Shown here: positions 43,753-52,763 of the stretch, piece after piece
How positions within the stretch are numbered: position 1 is the stretch's first letter
How the letters are laid out: each line of letters starts with the position of its first letter
Assembly (NCBI GenBank): GCA_012656075.1
Contig: JAAKBF010000190.1
Coordinates: 124,001-188,000, forward strand
DNA length: 64,000 bases
Direction of reading: 5' to 3'
From: Phytophthora hibernalis
Taxonomy: Eukaryota > Oomycota > Peronosporomycetes > Peronosporales > Peronosporaceae
Made by a program: the position numbers and the translations under genes
The notes under the pieces: generated by a model
Seen by the model: only the letters and a program-made list of their open reading frames with translations
Told to the model about the DNA's origin: nothing
The model's database searches: none

Positions 43753-43897
43753 TGCTCAGACAATACACTCCTCATGAATCACTGCATCTTCGGCTGGCTG
43801 AGTGTTCGGGTTTGTGTTCTCGGAAGCTTCGCTCGTTGACATGGATGTTTCCTGCAGTACAACACGCAGCATTAGTCATACTTCGTAATCATAAATA

Positions 43898-44707
43898 TCA
43901 ACAATTTGTACCGAATGGACTCACCGCTTCTAGTCGACGAAGAATGATTTGCTTCTTGAGCTCCAGTATACGCAGCGATGTCGGGTCCAAGCCGTCGGTG
44001 GGTTGAAATAAAATGCGATTCTCCTCTCGCTCTTGTTGGAGCTCAAGCTTTTTCGCAGCAATTGTCACTTTCTCCCTGCTTGCCTTTGACATCACAGCCG
44101 CAGCATCTGCAATCCGCAGACTACTCGCCTCCATCGACCGTTCTGCTTTAGCTTTCTTCATTCCTGCAGGACGTGAACGCTCCTCAGCAACAGCGTCAGC
44201 AGCATTTCCATCTGTATGCTCAGCAATAGCACTACTTGCAGGCCCAGATGCGATACGTTTACGGTGTGCAGTCCGCACGTTCGAGCTATTGCGCAGATCT
44301 TTCCACTTCGGCTCATCGCGGAGCTCCCGCCAAGCCCCCAAGAACCCAAACCCCTGCTCGTATAACTCCTCGTACATCACTTCGGCGTCTTCGATGTGAT
44401 CTTCGGCGCTCTTGCCACTTTCATTGAGCTGGAGCACAGAAGCATAACATCCGCAAAACCTAGCGACTGATACGCGCAGGGATTTCCATCGCTTCGTGAC
44501 CGAACTTGCCCCTCTCTCGAATTTCTTGTGGGTCCTCGGACGAATGGTGTTGTATTGCGACGCAACTTTCTCCCAGAAAGTGTCGGCTTTCTGGTTTGTC
44601 GCGACTTCAGCATTGTTAGACACTACCACCCATGATTTGGCAAGCTGCTTGTCTTCTTGTGGCTCCCAACTCGACCCTCGCGTCAGTCTCTGCTTGGCTG
44701 CTGCCAT
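43898..44707 (-). CDS. Myb/SANT-like (NAM-associated) protein of PIF/Harbinger type
   Basis: 269 aa, uninterrupted. The N-terminus has a trihelix/Myb-like domain (WEPQEDKQLAKSWVVVSNN, FWEKVASQYN, KRWKSLRVSVARFCGCY), and the middle matches the NAM-associated domain seen in plant and oomycete Harbinger ORFs (FGFLGAWRELRDEPKWKDL). The C-terminus is a long Lys/Glu/Arg-rich helix (AAKKLELQQEREENRILF). In Harbinger elements this second protein binds DNA and helps bring transposase to the ends. It is the only intact gene of the pair here and could serve elements in trans. It could also be a captured host gene. Confidence 0.8.
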   Translation of the reverse strand: MAAAKQRLTRGSSWEPQEDKQLAKSWVVVSNNAEVATNQKADTFWEKVASQYNTIRPRTHKKFERGASSVTKRWKSLRVSVARFCGCYASVLQLNESGKSAEDHIEDAEVMYEELYEQGFGFLGAWRELRDEPKWKDLRNSSNVRTAHRKRIASGPASSAIAEHTDGNAADAVAEERSRPAGMKKAKAERSMEASSLRIADAAAVMSKASREKVTIAAKKLELQQEREENRILFQPTDGLDPTSLRILELKKQIILRRLEAVSPFGTNC

Positions 44708-45337
44708 GCTTCCTTTCGTAAAATGACGGAGATCTACAATTCTCCTGTCCGGTTTAAAAAGTCCTGCTCATTAAATGCAACTAGATGTAGGCGACACACT
44801 AGCTCGGACAGATGAATGCGGTCTGAACATCAAACCGCGACCTCAAATCGTCGTGATTTTTGGGGTCGGCTTCGGTAATTTATTTGAGGTTTTCTCAAAA
44901 TGGGGCCTGCGTTGGAAGGTGACAGTACGTAATTTATCGCAAACTGAGGTCTCAACCCCATTTTGAGACCCGTGTTGGAGATGCTCTTACCGCACCGTCT
45001 TTACCTATAATCCTAAGTGTCGGAAAGTGTAGGAAAGTCGGAACGGTTGCGATATGGATGAATATGATCACTTATCCGACCTTACTTATATTTTGTATTG
45101 GGCATGGAGGCTCATTATCGACCAATGAACGACGTGTATTTAGTTTGAACCAATCAAAAGATTTCGAGTCATTATTATCAGCCAATCAGAATGTGGAAGA
45201 TGTGGTAGGTCCTCTAAGCCAGCCATTCCGACGTATCGGGTCGGAGGGACACGAAAAATATGTGTATCTCTGTACATTGATGTAGTGACGAGCATATCAT
45301 TTGCATATTTGCATTCTATCCGACGCATCCGACCAGG
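44708..45337. other. Spacer between Harbinger and second Crypton
   Basis: No gene. It contains an imperfect inverted pair around TCTCAAAATGGGGCC (44893) and CCCCATTTTGAGACCC (44957), perhaps a transposon end. TCGGAAAGTG/GTCGGAAC words at about 45018-45048 resemble, inverted, ATTCCGACACATTCCGACAC at 41257-41276 upstream of copy 1. Confidence 0.4.
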
Positions 45338-47348
45338 ATGGGTTTAAGCGAGCTCAAGCCTGGCAACACCAAGCGAGCTCAGGTGACGGTCATCAAGGCG
45401 TTCAAAGCCTTTGTAAAGGCAGAAAATGTAGAGTTCGACTATGTCAAGCAATGCATTGAAAAGGATGTCACTGGTAAGTGTTTTGTGTCTGTGTTAGATA
45501 TGTTCGGTATGTATCTTGCATTTCATGAGGGTAAAAACGGCAAGCCATTTGCCCGGAACACCTCTATGCAGTACTACAGACAAAGTAAGATGTGGCTCTT
45601 TGAGGTTTTTCCTGCGCAACGACACATTGTCGAAGCAAAGTTGCTTAGCATGGGGAAGACCCTCGAGAGCTTCTGTATGAAGCGAGATGGCAAAGTAGTT
45701 AACAAAGCTCCACCGTGCTCAAAAACCGATTTAAAAAGAATGATGCTGTATTTGTATAAGAATACATGTACCTCTAGTGGTTACCAGGACGCAGCGCTGC
45801 TGTGTTTGCTGTGGTTCCTGTTTGGACGAGCTTCCGATCTGTCGCTCGTCCGCAAGCAGAACCTCTCCGTTGACGCAGCTGACGTGTTCTTCGTGCGCTT
45901 CATCCGCATCAAGACGTCCGAGGAGCAGGGCTTGTCATTGTTCCCGGATGCCGACTTCATCACCTGCCCGCTACACGCTATCGCGATGGCGCTCATCACT
46001 CAGTCGGCTCCGTCCGTCGCCGTTCTGGACAACTTGCCCGAGATACCGGTCGAAGCTGCCGTCACGCTGTCGCCAGCGACGCCGCTGCTGGAGGTGTTGA
46101 ACAACCCCAACGAGTTCGCTGCACTTGACGCCGCGGCTGTCGTTTCTTCCAAGCCCGCTGCTGTTGTCCCGACAATCTACTCGCACGTCAACCGTTTGCT
46201 CGATCGCGTCGCGTGTTCTGCTGGAGTCCTGTCGCCTCTGACATCGCACTCGTTTCGGCGCGGCAGGGCCCAACACGTGAACGCGTGTGATGGCCTCACA
46301 GAACGCTGGATCTTCGACCGTGGAGCCTGGAACATGTCTACGACAAACAAGGGGTTTAATTATATCTAGCAGAGAAGACCACATGGTTAGCAAAGCGCTC
46401 AGTGGACACGACACCACAGCTCGGGTGAAGTCGTTCGACCTGAAGCCGTTCGACACTGAGACACAAGTGAAGATTGCAGGTCTCCAGCGCTCACTGTTCA
46501 CGACCTGCTACCAGATGGAGAGCTCCAAGTACAACGTAAGTCAGAGAGTGGTCGATGTGCTTACAGCTTACCTCATCTTGCATTACCCCCTGATGAAGAG
46601 GCTGGATGCAGATGCCCTCGCTGTTAGACGTCTGGAGGGGGCGGCGGTGAATGGCGGCGCGTCAGTCGCCGAGCTACTCGCATGGTCTTCACACCTCGCC
46701 ACCTGTGGAACCACCAAGCCAAGCCAAGAAGAACAAGCAGCCGCCACGCACAAGGAACAAACCAGCCAGAGCAAGATCATCGACCATCAAAGCAGTGTGA
46801 TTGACCATTTAGTCGCGCACATCAAGCGCCAAGACGAGCGTCTCGACAACCTAGAAGCTATAATGAAGGGATCCCCAGCACAAGACAAGAACAACAAGCG
46901 TCAGCAGGAACCAAGCCAAGAAGACGAGAAACCCAAGCGTCAACGGACATCGGTGACTTACCTTCATGTGACGTGGTTCGCGTGGTACGCGCAGGAGCCG
47001 CTCTGGATGGCGGATGCCCCGAAGCGGCAGCGATCGAACGCGAAGCTGCTCGTGGGTTTGATGAAGCTCTTCGTTGCCGACGACTTGGTGCTGGACCCTA
47101 GCACTGCCGGCTACCGCGACCATGTCCTGGAGCTCGGGAAGAAGGCGGAGGCTGCCGTACTGACCTTCCTCAACGCCCGCAAGATCATGTCGCGCGGCTC
47201 CACAGCTATCCGCAAGCACCTCCACGAGCTGTACAAGAAGGGTGAGCTCAACGACAAGATCGCCCGGTACCTTCAGCTTTGCCGTGCTTCTGCCATTCAA
47301 GATCCGGACCGTCAAGATGCCCTTGAGCCTGTAGCAACTGCACTCTAG
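45338..47348 (+). CDS. Crypton-like tyrosine recombinase, copy 2
   Basis: DNA-cutting and rejoining enzyme of a Crypton element. Residues 1-343 are open: ARNTSMQYYRQSKMWLFEVF; YQDAALLCLLWFLFGRASDL (catalytic Arg of box I); FFVRFIRIKTSEEQGLSLF; LTSHSFRRGRAQHVN (HxxR intact); DRGAWNMSTTNKGFNYI (candidate nucleophile Tyr at 46361-46363). A TAG directly follows; a change of one base restores SSREDHMVSKALSGHDT in the frame that continues to 47348, so an indel or a programmed event is possible. The C-terminal part has a Gln/Lys-rich linker (EEDKP-type) and TWFAWYAQEPLWMAD, RQRSNAKLLVGLMKLFV and KHLHELYKKGELNDKIARY, a GCR1_C-like DNA-binding domain typical of Cryptons. About 665 aa in all. No terminal repeats are expected or seen. 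Confidence 0.85.
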
Positions 47349-47480
47349 ACGACACACCCATGCAAGAAGCATAGCAATAGCAATAGCAACCGACAAGATA
47401 AGGTGGCAATATACAACGTTTATTACATGATCAGCACAGCATTAGTCATCCACAATCAATACAACACACAGAGTAAGTCA

Positions 47481-47549
47481 TGGCGACGGCTGGAATCGAA
47501 CCAGCAACCTCAGGGCAAGCCCTGCGCTCTCCCAATGAGCTTCGTCGTC
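47481..47549 (-). pseudogene. tRNA-Lys-like pseudogene
   Basis: The D arm (GCTCATTGGGAGAGC), anticodon stem (CAGGG/CCCTG), AGGTTG variable part and T arm (GCTGGTTCGATTCCAGC) are those of a tRNA-Lys, but the anticodon loop is only CTTG, so three bases including the anticodon are lost, and acceptor pair 2:71 is A-C. Not functional as sequenced. It lies 132 bp past the stop of the Crypton gene, and its 3' end sequence TGGCGACGGCTGG also looks like a tRNA-primer binding site. Confidence 0.7.
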
Positions 47550-48421
47550 GGTGGGTGGATAGGGGCAGGATCCGGTAGACTCATAGCTCGTGCGTGGCTG
47601 TGAGGCCTGTACAGGCAGTACGGTGCGCACGGGCTGTGAGGCCTGTACGACCTGAGAGGGTAGGCGACTTGCGCACTTCGGCTGAAAAAAGGAGAGTGAG
47701 GGCGAACAAATTCTGTCGGCGAGGGCTCAGCACGACAGCCACTAACTCGCCGCGTGTCTATTTACTCTATAGTTGGCGTTCTTCTATTGGCAGATAATTT
47801 AACCAATAGGATTGAGAACAAGTGGCCGACTCTGCCTTAATAGTGGCCCCCACCCGGGGATCGGCCTTCATTGTTGAATTTGACGGCTGGAGAGCACATG
47901 GCTCCCGAGCCAAATTTGTATGAAAAAGAAAAGGGCTGATTTCTCAGCGTACAGGCCGTTTCAGGCCATTTCCTTGCGCCTATAAACAAGGCTAAAGCCC
48001 ACGTTGACCATCCCGAATCCCATCCGATCTGATTCGCCTACCCCTTGTAGTACAGTAACATGCCATCTAAGTCTGTTTAGTGTGTAGAACACATCGTACC
48101 ATTTACGGGTACAGGTCCGATAGGTCCTCTGGTCGGATATTTTATGGTATGGTGGCGTCTTCATTTTTCTTTTTGCTGGTCAATATCCGTAGTAAGGGAA
48201 TTATCCAAACACAATATTTTACTGGAAATCCCGAAGAATGAGGGATGGACAGCTCCAACGGATTAATTCCACGGTACTGCGTAAGCGTAACCTGGGTTAA
48301 CATTCGTACAACATTAGGAAATATTGCATGAAAGAGAACGTTTGTGAGCCACACTTTTGTGGTGTTCGTAGTGCACTCCACGGACAGTGAGCGAGTGGCA
48401 AAGCAGGAGATCGTCACCAAA
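47550..48421. other. Intergenic, no gene seen
   Basis: Contains two copies of GGCTGTGAGGCCTGTAC (about 47597 and 47633). No open frame with recognisable content and no RNA gene found. Confidence 0.4.
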
Positions 48422-48914
48422 ATGTCTCCGCACCGCGCATGCTTCACGCGCTTTTACCGCAAGTACAATGACGACAAGCTGCACGAGGTCGACGGTGTGC
48501 TAGAGGGCTGTGCTGGCGCTGGGCTGCGAGGCGCGGCTGTTCTCGGTGCGCGTGAAGTAGTACGGGCCTGAACCTACAGTGAATGATCAGTTCGACGGCG
48601 CCAACGAAGAAGAAGAAGAGGAGGAGGAGGATAAGGAGTCGAACTTCAACCACCAGCGTCTGCTGGTATTCGACCACACGTACAACCCCGAGAAGGTCGA
48701 CAGCGTACCATCAGTGCTGGCCGAGTACAAGGGCAAGGAGTCCAAGCTCTTCAACGCACTGGTGAAGAAGTACGGACCGGAATCTAGTGACTCGGACGAG
48801 GAGGAGGAAGAACAGAAAGAAGCCGGCAAGTCCAAGTTTAACAGCGTGGTGTACTCCTCATCGACACGTTCCAAAAGGCTTTGGTCGGTTGATGGCAAAA
48901 TGCAAAGTGATTGA
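48422..48914 (+). CDS. Acidic protein with two tandem YNPEK/KYGPE motifs, frame-broken
   Basis: The likely start is 48422 (MSPHRACFTRFYRKY). Two related units occur: FTRFYRKYNDDKLHEVDGVL...YGPEP and FDHTYNPEKVDSVPSVLAEY then ESKLFNALVKKYGPE, separated and followed by acidic runs of Glu and Asp. A frame break at about 48490-48575 lies in unit 1, where another frame reads LALGCEARLFSVRVK. Similar short helical units occur in repeat proteins of oomycetes and other protists; the function is unknown. Fragment or real small gene, about 160 aa. Confidence 0.4.
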
Positions 48915-48949
48915 TTTAGGTCCTTAGTTCGCAAACTCCCTTGCTACCT

Positions 48950-49160
48950 CTAAGCCTACTGGATTCTCTACTGGATACACTCTACTGGATTCTCTACCGG
49001 ATACTGAGTTGCTTCAGCCAATCAGCGACTGCCACGTGGATGCCCATCTTGTACCCACAATCTTGTACCCACGTGTCCCGTAATCCCCGTAGCGTAAACA
49101 GCGTCCCATCATCAGTGTCCCGCGTCCCATCATCAGTGTCCCGTAAACACAGGAATGATT
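48950..49160 (+). repeat. Short tandem duplications
   Basis: CTACTGGATTCTCTACTGGA-type words repeat at 48957-49005; CATCTTGTACCCACAATCTT at 49047; GTCCCATCATCAGTGTCCCG occurs twice at 49103 and 49124. Simple minisatellite-like DNA between two gene fragments. Confidence 0.75.
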
Positions 49161-49383
49161 GCGGTCCCACTGAGTGAAGGTCATACCGGTATCCTACCGG
49201 TATACCGCAGCTGCCCGAGGCGCCTTCTTGACAACAGTTCCCACCCGAGTACTGATAGTAAAGCCCCGCGTTCAACGAGTGCAAGCCGAGCACTGCTCCG
49301 ACCTCGTGCTCACCAAGTACAACCGCACGGTGGTGGAGCTGCTGGAGGTGGAGCAGTAGATCGCGGAGAGTATCACGCTCGAA

Positions 49384-49760
49384 GTGGTAGACAAGACCGT
49401 CAAGGAGAAGAACAACAACAAGATCGAGGATCCTGCCAAGCGGAAGGAGAGCTGCAAGGTGACTATCTCCAAGATTTCGCGCAAGGGCCGCAAGCGCCTC
49501 AGTTTCGTCAACGGTCTCGAGGACTTTGAGGAGGTCAACATCAAGGACGCTAGCAAAAGCCTGGGCAAGAAGATCGCCCGCAGCTCGTCGCTGTCATAGA
49601 CGGACAGGGTCAGCTGCAGATCGAGCTACAGATCGACTGCGCCACGGAGCTGCTGGACGTGCTGCCGGAGTTGTTCGGCGTGCCCGCAGCCCAGGTCGTC
49701 GTCATCGACGAACCCATGAAGACCGCCAAGACCACCAAGAAGGGAGGAGGAAAAAGTAGT
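49384..49760 (+). CDS. DENR: DENR/SUI1-domain protein, truncated and frame-broken
   Basis: CKVTISKISRKGRKRLSFVN and GLEDFEEVNIKDASKSLGKK match the SUI1/eIF1 fold as found in DENR (density-regulated protein, which with MCT-1 recycles ribosomes and supports re-initiation). Near 49585 one base must change to pass from KKIARSSS to VIDGQGQLQIELQIDC and LLDVLPELFGVPAAQVVVID, the end of the fold; stop at 49758-49760. The DENR N-terminal Cys-rich zinc part is not seen upstream, and a TAG at 49358-49360 closes the frame. It is either a 3' gene fragment or a duplicated piece. Confidence 0.6.
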
Positions 49761-49882
49761 TGGATGTAGGACCCACAGCGTCAAGGTTGCTAACAACTCG
49801 CATTAATGATCTTTTGCTAGCCTTAATTCCATTCAGAATCTTCGTTATACCCCAGTACCAAATTGATATTCCGAGTCAAACC

Positions 49883-50030
49883 ACCGGAGATCGCGTACTG
49901 ACGGCGGCAAAAATCGACAAGTCTTTTGAACATTCCAGCAACAATAATTGTGTGAACCACACCACAAACTACATTCGAGCAACAGAGGACGCAAGATCGC
50001 TTACACCGTTCACCCTAGTTAGTCGTGTGA
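49883..50030 (-). repeat. Dispersed repeat, copy 2, segments B and D
   Basis: Inverted relative of 39321-39434 (B) and 39622-39657 (D). Here D directly abuts B, whereas in copy 1 they are about 190 bp apart. Confidence 0.85.
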
Positions 50031-50463
50031 CCTAAATAGTCGTGCACCTTTTGAAACATATTTGATCAATGTTAGAGGTACCGAGTGGATCGTACTTAAG
50101 CGCAAGCTCGAGTTACACAGTCCGAGCTCGGGCTCTGGTGAGTGAGCCCCGTACCGCGGACGTACGTTGTCAGACTTGCCGACTCGCATCAAGATCTTGT
50201 TTCAATTGCAATCGCAACGCCCCACAGCTAGAATAGAGCGGTGCGTAAAAGTTATATTCGTATTAATGTAGCATCTATTGCTGTCGGTATACTTCCGGTG
50301 CGTGCAGGCGGGTGCTTATGTAGTCATCTGGGCTTGCCCAATCAGCCGAGATGAATCTAATACCTTTCCTAATACGATTTGAAAACTTAATCAAATGAGC
50401 TATAAATGCCTGCTATATTGAATTGAATATCTGGGGAGATCAGTTTTATATTTGTGGCGGTCA
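50031..50463. other. Spacer in repeat copy 2, no gene
   Basis: About 430 bp between segments D and A of repeat copy 2; absent between the matching parts of copy 1. No coding or RNA gene seen. Confidence 0.5.
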
Positions 50464-50561
50464 ATGAAATCTCTACAAACTGTGAAATTTATGAAATTTC
50501 CATGGATAGATTACCATATAAAACACCCTTTTTTGTCACATGTACCTATAATACGCGGAAA
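50464..50561 (-). repeat. Dispersed repeat, copy 2, segment A
   Basis: Inverted match to 39211-39306, including TACCTATAATACGCGGAAA and the CTACAAACTGTGAAATTTAT word. Confidence 0.88.
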
Positions 50562-50692
50562 GTGACTCCAGTAACTAAAGGCACTGAACTTTAATAGGCC
50601 TGAATTTTTCGGGGACATCCGCGCCGTCGCTCGTGTGGCCTAGAATCTGTGCATGAGAACGACGATGTCAGCAGCGAGCCGATCGGAGCCCT

Positions 50693-51278
50693 TCAGAGCG
50701 CACGCACCTCGATGGCGAGGTTACTGCCGGTGAGGTACTTGACGAGCGTGTCGCTGACGTCCACGATATGCCGAAACTCGAGGCCGAGCGGGCCGCTATC
50801 GCCGCGCTCGTCGAGGCGGAACTTCGGCGTCTGTTTGCTGCTTTCGCGGAAGAAGGTGTAACGCAGTGACACATGCGAGAACCGCTGCGGCGCGAGCTCA
50901 CTCAACCGAGAGAACTCCACGCGGTACTGCAGCGTGCGATCCATGAACTCATTCACCTGCTCCTCGGCGCTGTCGACATCCACTCGCTCGTACGGCGTGA
51001 ACTCCTCCTCCAACTGCAGAACCAGCGCAGGAAAGACCGGTGAGATGGAGCCTGACAATGCAAAATACACTTCAACTTGCCCTATTCGTGCCCGCGCGCT
51101 TCACTACCGCGACGTACGGGGTGACGCGGAGCTGCAAGCGGCCCATTTCGGTGCCGATCCTCGACACAACGGGTGTCGACTCGTTCACGGCGAAGAAGTA
51201 GTTGAGCACGCCCAGGTACACAACGCACTCGCCGAGCACCGGCGGCTTGGTGTCGATTGGCGAGACGGCTGTCGACAT
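50693..51278 (-). CDS. Kinesin-tail-like fragment
   Basis: From ATG at 51278 (MSTAVSPIDTKPPVLGECVV). Recognised parts are CVVYLGVLNYFFAVNE, GRLQLRVTPYVA, RYTFFRESSK and GLEFRHIVDVSDTLVKYLTG followed by LAIEVRAL, which resemble the C2-like conserved region behind the motor of kinesin-3 proteins (hydrophobic L-x-IEV ending). An intron of about 80 nt (GTAGTGAAG...TTCTGCAG, about 51098-51018) joins PYVA to LEEEFTPYERVDVD in frame. No motor domain is present on either side, so it is a gene fragment or an independent small gene of about 165 aa. Confidence 0.5.
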
Positions 51279-51581
51279 GTTGTTACAACATGACCGACTG
51301 ATTCGAATGACACTTCACTGTCCCCAAGACCGTGAGGTATCCAGAGCGTGTTAAGATGGACGAGATGCAGGGGGCTGTTACGTCGGACACGCAGAACTAT
51401 TATAACTAATCAACTGAGCCCAGCTTCTGGTTCTGATGAGCCACGGGGCGGATAAAGATAATGCTGAGTCACCGAGGTGATCTCGCGCGCATGTTATGCG
51501 GAGCGTTGAGATCTTATGCTGTGCTGATTGACACCAGCAGCAGCATTCCCTAACTGTACTCGATCCCAAGCAATCCCCACC

Positions 51582-51856
51582 ATGCAAGACGAAGCGATCT
51601 CTGAAAGGTACGTCATCGTCACACTGAGTAGCGCGGAAGAAATTGATCCCTGACGCTGCTATTATTATGTGATTACAGGCCGTGCACGCCGCGCAAGCGC
51701 CTGCAGCTCGCACAAGCGGAAGACCGCAAGACCAGCCAGAAGTTCACGCGCGAGACGAGCATCCGAGACTTCTCCACGAGCTTCGTGGGGTCCATGCTGC
51801 AGACGGCCGTCGGCGCCAAACCGCAGGAGCTGAGCCCGACTGCTTGTCTGCCATGA
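51582..51856 (+). CDS. Small spliced gene, 67 aa, unknown
   Basis: Exon 1, 51582-51607 (MQDEAISE plus two bases); intron 51608-51678, 71 nt, donor GTACGT, acceptor GTGATTACAG; exon 2, 51679-51856, reads RPCTPRKRLQLAQAEDRKTS, then QKFTRETSIRDFSTSF and ends SPTACLP. The splice phase fits exactly. The protein is basic at the start and polar, with no recognised domain. It may be a small nuclear protein; the coding call rests on the clean exon structure. Confidence 0.5.
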
Positions 51857-52763
51857 TGAAGATAGACTGACGCGACACTCCGCCTCTCTCGAGTCTCGAC
51901 TGACGCCAGCACTTCCGATGAACCGCGTGGCGGCCAGAGACTATGAAGCCATAATGAATCTCAGTAATATAGAATGGTGGACCACATGACCCGCCCCTGT
52001 TGATTGTCGTTCGATTGTTGTTAGCGACTTGGTCGCCCGGTTTAACCAGAGCTTGAAGCGCGCGGAGACTTGGCTTGGCTGGCCGGCTTTCTGAGCGCCA
52101 CCGACTCCACAACCCAGCTCGCCGGGCCTTTGTTCGAAGGCGAATGCGTTGGCGGCGGAAACTTCATGAGTATGAGCGCATGTACATTCATGTTCGCCTT
52201 TGCAAATTGGATTGATTACACCAGTACGCGGAGATGGATACTGCAAAAAATAAACCGCAAAATGGAGAACAAAAGAAAGCTGCATCATGGAGAACGCAAC
52301 AATGGCCGAGGCGTTCTCGCGGCTCTTGTGCTGCTGGCCACACAGTATTCCCCTAGCTTCGATCATTGCCAACACCGCCTGGCATGGATTCGGCGCCCTC
52401 TTCCGCCATCCAGGTAAGTCTTCAAGGCCGAAAAAATCATTTACCCCGCCCAAAACGATCGAAAATCGCTGCAAACCGATACGATTTAGATCCTGGCACC
52501 CAATGAGATAGGGGTTAGAAAGAGTCAGTAGTGGTCAGAACGCTCTTGACTTCACTATGTGGATGGCACCGTCTAAACCTTTTGAAGTCGCCGGGAAAGA
52601 GATTTATAACCACTCGACTAACTTTCCCGCGGGCAGAAACCAAAACCGCCTGAAGGCTGTCTGCACTCTTGATTCTGCACTCGCTGCGCACTCTGCACCC
52701 GAGCGAGTACCCGGCGCTTCCTCAGCAGGAGACCGACCACCAACGCACCGGTCGCCAGACATC
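51857..52763. other. Intergenic, possible first exon only
   Basis: A plus-strand frame from 52287 (MENATMAEAFSRLLCCWPHS) ends at a good donor, CCAG|GTAAGTC, at 52413-52414, but no matching second exon is found. A 177-codon minus-strand frame over 51941-52474 has no recognisable content. The rest is promoter and 5' leader of the myosin gene. Confidence 0.35.

Noticed and set aside
47481..47500. Primer-binding site of another LTR element
   Set aside because: The similarity to tRNA continues through all arms, so it is a tRNA-like gene; no LTR was found next to it.
51941..52474. 177-codon minus-strand frame
   Set aside because: No recognised motif, no splice or initiation context; low-complexity-like composition.
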